17,500 bases of DNA from NCBI GenBank assembly GCA_016946835.1, contig JACVTC010000002.1:1970001-1987500 (forward strand), written 5' to 3'. Shown one piece after another: positions 9,396 to 17,500 of the stretch (within the stretch, counting starts at the first letter, position 1; each line of letters begins with the position of its first letter). Source of the DNA: Neocallimastix lanati (nom. inval.). Taxonomy: Eukaryota; Neocallimastigomycota; Neocallimastigomycetes; Neocallimastigales; Neocallimastigaceae. The translations under genes were made by a program, and so were the position numbers. Below the pieces are notes generated by a model that saw only the letters and a program-made list of their open reading frames with translations, had not been told where the DNA came from and ran no database searches.

Positions 9396-10200
9396 TTTTT
9401 TTTTACAACCTTTTTTTATTATTTCTATTAATTTTATTTTTAAACATTATATACATTTTTATTATTCAATTATTAATTTTATTAATTATATTTAGTATTA
9501 ATATTTTTTTAAATGATGAAAATAGTTTAAAAGCAAAGTTATTTCATTAAATTGCTATATTACTATATAAAAACTAATAATATTTTAATTTTTCATTCTT
9601 GTAATTTGTTTCTATTCTTCTTTTTAATAAGAATTATTATTATAAAAATATTTGATTATTAATTATAAAAGTTTTTATAATTAATTTTTAAAATATATGA
9701 AACATATTTTTAAATATTTAAATTTCGATTTAATTGTTTTAAAGTATAAAATATAAAATTATTAATTATAGTAATATCTATTAAATATTATATTTATTGA
9801 ATTATAATATTATAATATCTACTGAATTATTGTAATTATTAATCATCATAATAGTATAATTTGAGTTATTTGAATAGTTAATTTAATTAACTTTTTTTTC
9901 ACTTTTCATTTATTCATTTTTTCACTTTATACTGGATAAAAGTTCCCTTAAATAATTTTATTCAATTCCTTTCTTGAATTTTTTATTTTTTACTTATTAA
10001 ATTATTTATATTTATTTACATATATTCACTTATTTTTATATATTTAATTATATCTATTTATTTATATATAATTTATTCATACACTTATTTAATTAAATTT
10101 TATTTATTCATTTAATTTTGCATTATTTTATTTTAGTTGTTTTTTTATATTTTCTCCTATTTTAATATACATTAGTAATATAAATGCTTTATAGGATAGC

Positions 10201-10222
10201 ATATTACAATATATTGTAATAT
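10201..10222. repeat. 22-bp perfect palindrome
   Basis: ATATTACAATATATTGTAAT plus AT equals its own reverse complement. It stands alone in AT-rich DNA; no protein or function is assigned. Confidence 0.6.
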
Positions 10223-10448
10223 ATAAATGTATAATTATTCCATATTGTAATAATAAATCTATCATTTAATTAAAATCAAAATTAAATTTCGATTGTTTTA
10301 TTTATAAATATATTATATTTTATTATATACTAATAATATATATTTACATAGAAAAACTAATATAATAAATTTATATTATAATATATTATGTTAATAAATT
10401 TCATCTTTATATAAATATCATTTAATTTTTCCAATTTGTTGTTCGTTG

Positions 10449-10483
<35 letters not shown>

Positions 10484-11101
10484 TATGCTAAAAATTTTGT
10501 TAATAATATTATATTAGTAAAATAGATAGAAAAAAATTGAAGTTCATTTTAACACAAAAAACACAAAGAAAAAAAGAAAAAGTGGACTTAAGAAAAAAGA
10601 ATATGTTTTTTTAAATACGTTAAAAAGAAATAAAAATAGTATATAAAATATATAGTTTATTTAAATAAAAAAAATTTTTTTTATACTAGCAATTGAAACA
10701 AATAATTGAACTTTTTTACTATTAATAATAAAATAATAAAAAACTATTATAATGAATTTAAAAAATTTATTTTATTAAAATAATAATATAAATAATATAC
10801 AGTAATACTTTTTTTAAAGAGGAATGTAATATATAATTCCTTTTTTTTATACAATATTAAACATTGAATTAATAAAAATAATAATAATATTGATAAAAGA
10901 AAAAAAAACTCTTCAAATATAATTTAAGCATTTTTATATATATATATATAAAGTATTACAAGATATTTTAATTTAAATAAATATTGCAATACTTACTAAA
11001 ACCATAAAATATTATTAAAATATTTTCATTTTAATAAATTAAATTGGAAATTCGAAGGATAATTATTATTTTTTTTAGAATAATATAAATTACATTTTAA
11101 A

Positions 11102-11310
11102 ATGGGTCTTTTGAGTCTTGGTACACCTTTACCTTGGAGTGAAGCATACAAACATGCAGATCATGTTCGTAAACATGGTATTATTCAATTTTTAAATATT
11201 TGGAGAAAAGAAAAGACACATAGAAGAACAAACTTACTTTGGGGAGATGAAGTAATTTTTCTATTTTATAAATATATATTCCTTTTTTTCTTTTTATAAA
11301 TATATATATA

Positions 11311-11382
<72 letters not shown>

Positions 11383-12184
11383 TTATTATTAAAGAAGGAA
11401 AAAAAAAAAAATATTAAAATTAATTTTAATTTTTTTAAAATTCAAATTTAAAATATATTTTGAATAAAAGATTGAATATACAATTGTAAATATGAATAAA
11501 GGGAGTCATAAAGCAAGACTTAGTTTACATGCTGCAGAAGTGTTACATCAATTACAGGAAGACGAAAAAGCAAAGTAATAATTAATATATAAATTTAAAA
11601 ATATACTATTAAAAACATTTAAATAAATAATTATTGATATATATAAATAATTTTTTTATACAAAAAAAAAAAAAAAAAGAAAAAATTATAATGCTTCTTG
11701 GAAACCAGAATATGGAAAATATATGATAGAAGGTACACCAAATCAACCATACGGTTCAACAATAAATGATTTATTAACTGTAGAAAATAATATGAAAGAA
11801 AGGTATTGTAATTATTATTATTTTAATTAATAATGTTATTAATATTATTGCTATGTAAATTACTAATATTTTATTTTTATTAATTCATTTAATTAAAATA
11901 GACGTAGATTAATTAGAGAAAAATTAAATAAAGATGAAATCGTTACATCGATGACCACATTTCCAACTCTTGGTGCTCCAGATTTTGTGTATCCACCTTT
12001 TTTACCTACCCCTGATTCAGGTAGTAGTCAAAGTTTATATATACCCGATGAAGCTATTACATCTCATGCACGTTTCCCGTAAGTATTAAATATATATATG
12101 TAATTTAATTATATAATAAAATTTTATTATAATTAATGCTTTATTAATATCTTTTAATTTTTATTTTTATTTTATTTTTTTTTA

Positions 12185-12220
<36 letters not shown>

Positions 12221-13465
12221 CTGTTAAAAAATAAAAGTACTTTGACTGCTAATATTCGTAAACGTCGTGGATCCAAAGTAGCCATTAATTTACCAATATA
12301 TAAAGATAAAAAAACACCATCACCATTTTTAGAACCATGTCCGGAATCATTAGCAAAAATTTTAGAAAAAGAAAATAATATTAATAAAAATTTATCAGAA
12401 TCTGAAAAAATATCAGATTTATCCAAAAAATTATTTACAAAAATTATAAATTCTAATTCAGATGGAAAGCAATCACTTCCAGAAATTGTTAATGATGCCA
12501 AAGCAGACCATGTTTATTTGGATTGTATGTGTTTTGGAATGGGATGTTCATGCCTTCAAATTACATTCCAAGCATGTTGTATAGAAGAAGCTCGTAAACT
12601 TTATGATCTTTTAGCTCCAATAAGTCCAATTATGTTAGCATTAACAGCTGGTGCTCCAGCTTATAAAGGTTATTTAACTGACACAGATTGTCGTTGGAAT
12701 GTTATATCAGGTAGTGTAGATGATCGTAATGAAGAGGAGAGAGGTTTAAAGCCACTAAAGAATGCTCGTTTTAAAATTAATAAATCTAGGTATGATTCAA
12801 TTGATTCCTATTTAAGTCCTGGACCTCAGTATTTTAGAAATCATCAATTTAAAAACCATTATTATAATGAAGATTATAAAGAAAATCATTGTTGTAATAC
12901 AGCTCATCACCATAGTGGTGATTGCAAGGGTAAAGAAGAAAGTCATATCTCTGATTGTTGTTTCCCAAGTGTTAATCATTACAAACCAAAGTATAATGAT
13001 ATACCATTAGTTTTTGATAAAGATATATATAAGAAATTATTGAAAAATGGAGTGGATGATCTATTGGCAAAACATATTGCTCATTTATTTATAAGAGATC
13101 CTATCGTCATTTTTAATGAACTATTAAATCAAAATGATAAAAAAAGTATGGATCATTTTGAAAATATTCAATCCACAAATTGGCAAACTTTAAGATTTAA
13201 ACCACCACCAAGTAATTCTGATATTGGATGGAGAGTAGAATTTAGAAGTATGGAAATTCAATTAACTGATTTTGCCAATGCTGCATTTTCAATTTTTATT
13301 GTTCTTTTAACTCGTACTATTCTTGCCTTCAATCTTAACTTTTATATTCCAATATCTAAAGTTGATGAAAATATGAAAACGGCACAAGTTCGTGATGCTG
13401 CTAGAACAAAGAAATTCTGGTTTAGAAAAAACATTATCCGTAAGTATTTATTATTATTATTATTA

Positions 13466-13548
<83 letters not shown>

Positions 13549-14468
13549 CTTATAAATTATGAAAATTATGTGTATTTATTTTTTATGAACCAATAAACTA
13601 ATAAACCAATTATTTATTTTATTTTATTTATATAATATTAATTAAATAAAAATAATACATATATATATAATTAATAGCAACGGATTCTCAATTTAAATCA
13701 GATGGTTCTCATAAAGATGAAGATGAAGATGAAGATATCTATGAATTAATGACCATCAATGAAATATTTAATGGAAATCCTGAAAAAGATATTACGGGAC
13801 TTATACCATTAATTCGAAGTTATTTATCTTCGAAGCGTATTGATACAAACACTTTCGCATCATTAGAGCGTTATTTATATTTCATTTCTAAAAGAGCAAG
13901 TGGTGAACTTGTTACAGATGCTGTATGGATTAGAAATTTTATTATTTCTCATAAAGATTATAAGCAGGATAGTATTGTTAAGAGTTCCATAGTTTATGAT
14001 TTATGTAAAATATTAGAAGGTATAAATATAGGTAGACAAGATGCTTTAATGAGGATTCATAGTACTGTTGGTGATGGTGTTTTTGGATCAAAAAGTATCT
14101 TTAGTTCAGATCATATTAATATTATTAATTCAACTCCATTCTGTAACTATTATAAAAAGAATTGTCTTCCATGTCTTAAGTATCAATGCATTACTCACCC
14201 AAATAAGATATGTCAACACTTACAATATAAACGTTTTGTTCATTTAAATCTTAATCGTCAAAGAAGAAAATATTGTAATCATCGTTGTTTTTTAACTGAT
14301 GTAGATCGAATCAATCCTAAATTATTAGATGAAAGTTTATTACCAAGTACAAATTTAAATACTATTACCAATATTAATAATAATGAAATTGATTTAACAT
14401 CTATTAAAAATCAAGATCTATCCTCTGTTCATACATTACCATGGTTGAAACAAGAAATAATTTATTAA
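11102..14468 (+). CDS. GSH1: Glutamate-cysteine ligase catalytic subunit, six exons, complete
   Basis: This enzyme joins L-glutamate to L-cysteine using ATP, the first and rate-limiting step of glutathione synthesis in the cytosol. Exons are 11102-11251, 11471-11574, 11680-11802, 11902-12078, 12238-13439 and 13678-14468; introns are 219, 105, 99, 159 and 238 bp. The frame is continuous and gives 848 residues. Family landmarks: [12 protein letters not shown] at the start; WGDE-IEY at 47-53 (Glu50 and Glu52, metal ligands in the yeast enzyme); [12 protein letters not shown] at 94-105 (Glu95, Glu102); NIRKRRGSK at 190-198; [12 protein letters not shown] at 285-296; [12 protein letters not shown] at 337-348; [18 protein letters not shown] at 491-508; [15 protein letters not shown] at 558-572; SKRASGEL at 657-664. 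It resembles fungal more than apicomplexan or bacterial ligases. Oddities: a loop about 43 residues longer than human around 216-275, a His/Cys-rich insert at 383-436, and a Cys-rich tail after about 700. No regulatory subunit gene is nearby. Confidence 0.93.
11313..11375. repeat. 63-nt poly-T tract in GSH1 intron 1
   Basis: An unbroken T run on the sense strand lies in the middle of the first intron, far longer than a normal polypyrimidine tract and not adjacent to the acceptor at 11469-11470. Confidence 0.9.
12189..12220. repeat. Poly-T tract in GSH1 intron 4
   Basis: About 32 T precede CTGTTAAAAAATAAAAG, whose AG is the intron 4 acceptor. The minus-strand open frame here (12172-12501) is antisense to exon 5 and not a gene. 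Confidence 0.85.
13449..13545. repeat. (ATT)n plus poly-T in GSH1 intron 5
   Basis: The repeat starts 8 bp after the GTAAGT donor: ATT units with one slip near 13466, then 30 T. Reading through it adds false poly-Leu, poly-Tyr and poly-Phe to the exon 5 frame. Splicing at 13440 and 13677 restores the conserved continuation. Confidence 0.9.
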
Positions 14469-14979
14469 AAAAAAAAAAAAAAAAAAATTAACTAGAAATA
14501 TATAATTAAAAAATAAAAACAAAAAAGAGATAAAAATATATACTTAAGAAATATCATTTTTATATTAATATTATTATAATTTTTTCAATTTTTTTTTTCT
14601 TTTTTATTTTAGAGAAAATATTATATAAAAATATATAAATTTATTTATTATTAATTTTTTATTTTTACTTTTACTATTACGTTTTAAATTATTAATTAGA
14701 AAAGAAATATATTTTCATTAACATTTAATTAAAAACAAAAACAAAAAACAAAAAACAAAAAAAAAAAAAAAAAAACAGTAACATTAATTAAAAACAACTA
14801 AAAACAAAAATAATTCACTTAATAAATAAAGTGAATTTAATATACATAAATAATAAAATATTATTCTTTTTTTTTTATTTATAGATTATTTAAATCATTT
14901 ATAACAGTACTAGAAATAAATATTTATTTTATTACAATTTATATATATATATTATTTGAAATAATTCATTTTAAAATTA

Positions 14980-15010
<31 letters not shown>

Positions 15011-15570
15011 TTAAATAAAAATATATATAATAAATAAATATTTCTTTTTGAAATTAAAATATTTTGTAAATTATTAATATTATATTATATTAAATTTTAT
15101 TTTTGTTATTTCTTATTTCATATTTTATATTTCTTTTTCTTTTTATTATTAATATTTTTTTTTTTTTTTTTTTTTTATTGGTTTTGGATATTTACATTGA
15201 TTTAATTAAATAATTATAATAATAATTATTATTATTTTTATTACTATAGTGATTGCTATTGCTATTACTAAATATTATCATTATTATTTACTTATATATA
15301 AAATAAATTTCAATTTTTTATATTTTATATTTTATTCTTACTAATTTTATTATTATCTATTTATTTATTTATTATGTTTAATTTATTTCATTATATATAA
15401 TATACTAATATATTAAGTAACAAAAAATTAATTTATATATATTATTTTTATTTTATTTGATTATTTTTATATTTATTTTTGCTAAAGAATATAACAATTT
15501 ATAAAATGTAAAAATAATAAAAAAAAAAAAAAATTTAAAATTAAAAAATTAAATATATATAAATATTTGC
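14469..15570. other. Convergent intergenic region between GSH1 and the right-hand gene
   Basis: Both flanking genes end here, so it contains two 3' UTRs. It is nearly all A/T, with homopolymer runs (A at about 14466-14487, 14758-14775 and 14986-15010; T at about 15157-15176). Many AATAAA-like words occur, but base composition makes them uninformative. No exon or RNA gene is seen. Confidence 0.6.

Positions 15571-17500
<1,930 letters not shown>

Noticed and set aside
9307-9550. Two overlapping plus-strand frames with SLSLSL and YIYIYI
   Set aside because: Microsatellite translation in AT-rich DNA.
12172-12501. 109-residue minus-strand frame
   Set aside because: Antisense to GSH1 exon 5 and the intron 4 poly-T tract.

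Overview
The window is eukaryotic nuclear DNA with a very high A+T content (G+C is concentrated in exons). It has short GT-AG introns of about 75-300 bp, long homopolymer and trinucleotide tracts, and a fungal-type glutamate-cysteine ligase. The combination of extreme A+T content, (TAA)n tracts, Asn/Lys-rich proteins and a ligase closest in motif to fungal GSH1 suggests an anaerobic gut chytrid (Neocallimastigomycota). This is an inference; an AT-rich protist such as a dictyostelid is not excluded.

Layout. (1) Positions 68-2017, minus strand: 5' part of an unrecognised, low-complexity, multi-exon gene that runs off the left edge. (2) 2646-4432: an old, reverse-oriented LTR-retrotransposon remnant. 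Its right LTR carries a 318-bp Mutator-like MITE with a 9-bp target duplication and about 105 bp of further extra sequence. (3) About 4437-4597: ATAA and AT microsatellite. (4) 4665-6830: a structurally intact but non-coding LTR element with 196-bp LTRs differing at two positions, a 5-bp target duplication GTTAT, a polypurine tract and many hairpins in the internal region. It belongs to the same family as the remnant. (5) 6836-11101: gene-free, AT-rich DNA containing an unbroken run of about 97 TAA units at 7562-7854. (6) 11102-14468, plus strand: a complete six-exon gene for glutamate-cysteine ligase (GSH1, first step of glutathione synthesis), predicted at 848 residues. It is longer than the usual 640-680 because of two internal insertions and a Cys-rich C-terminal tail. 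(7) 14469-15570: AT-rich convergent intergenic DNA. (8) 15571-17500, minus strand: the last six exons of an unrecognised gene that runs off the right edge.

The three genes show no functional link. The main points of interest are the unusual Cys/His-rich additions to GSH1, the non-autonomous LTR family with a conserved second polypurine tract and a hairpin at the LTR/leader junction, and the nested Mutator-like MITE. All splice models come from reading frame continuity plus GT/AG sites and have no transcript support.
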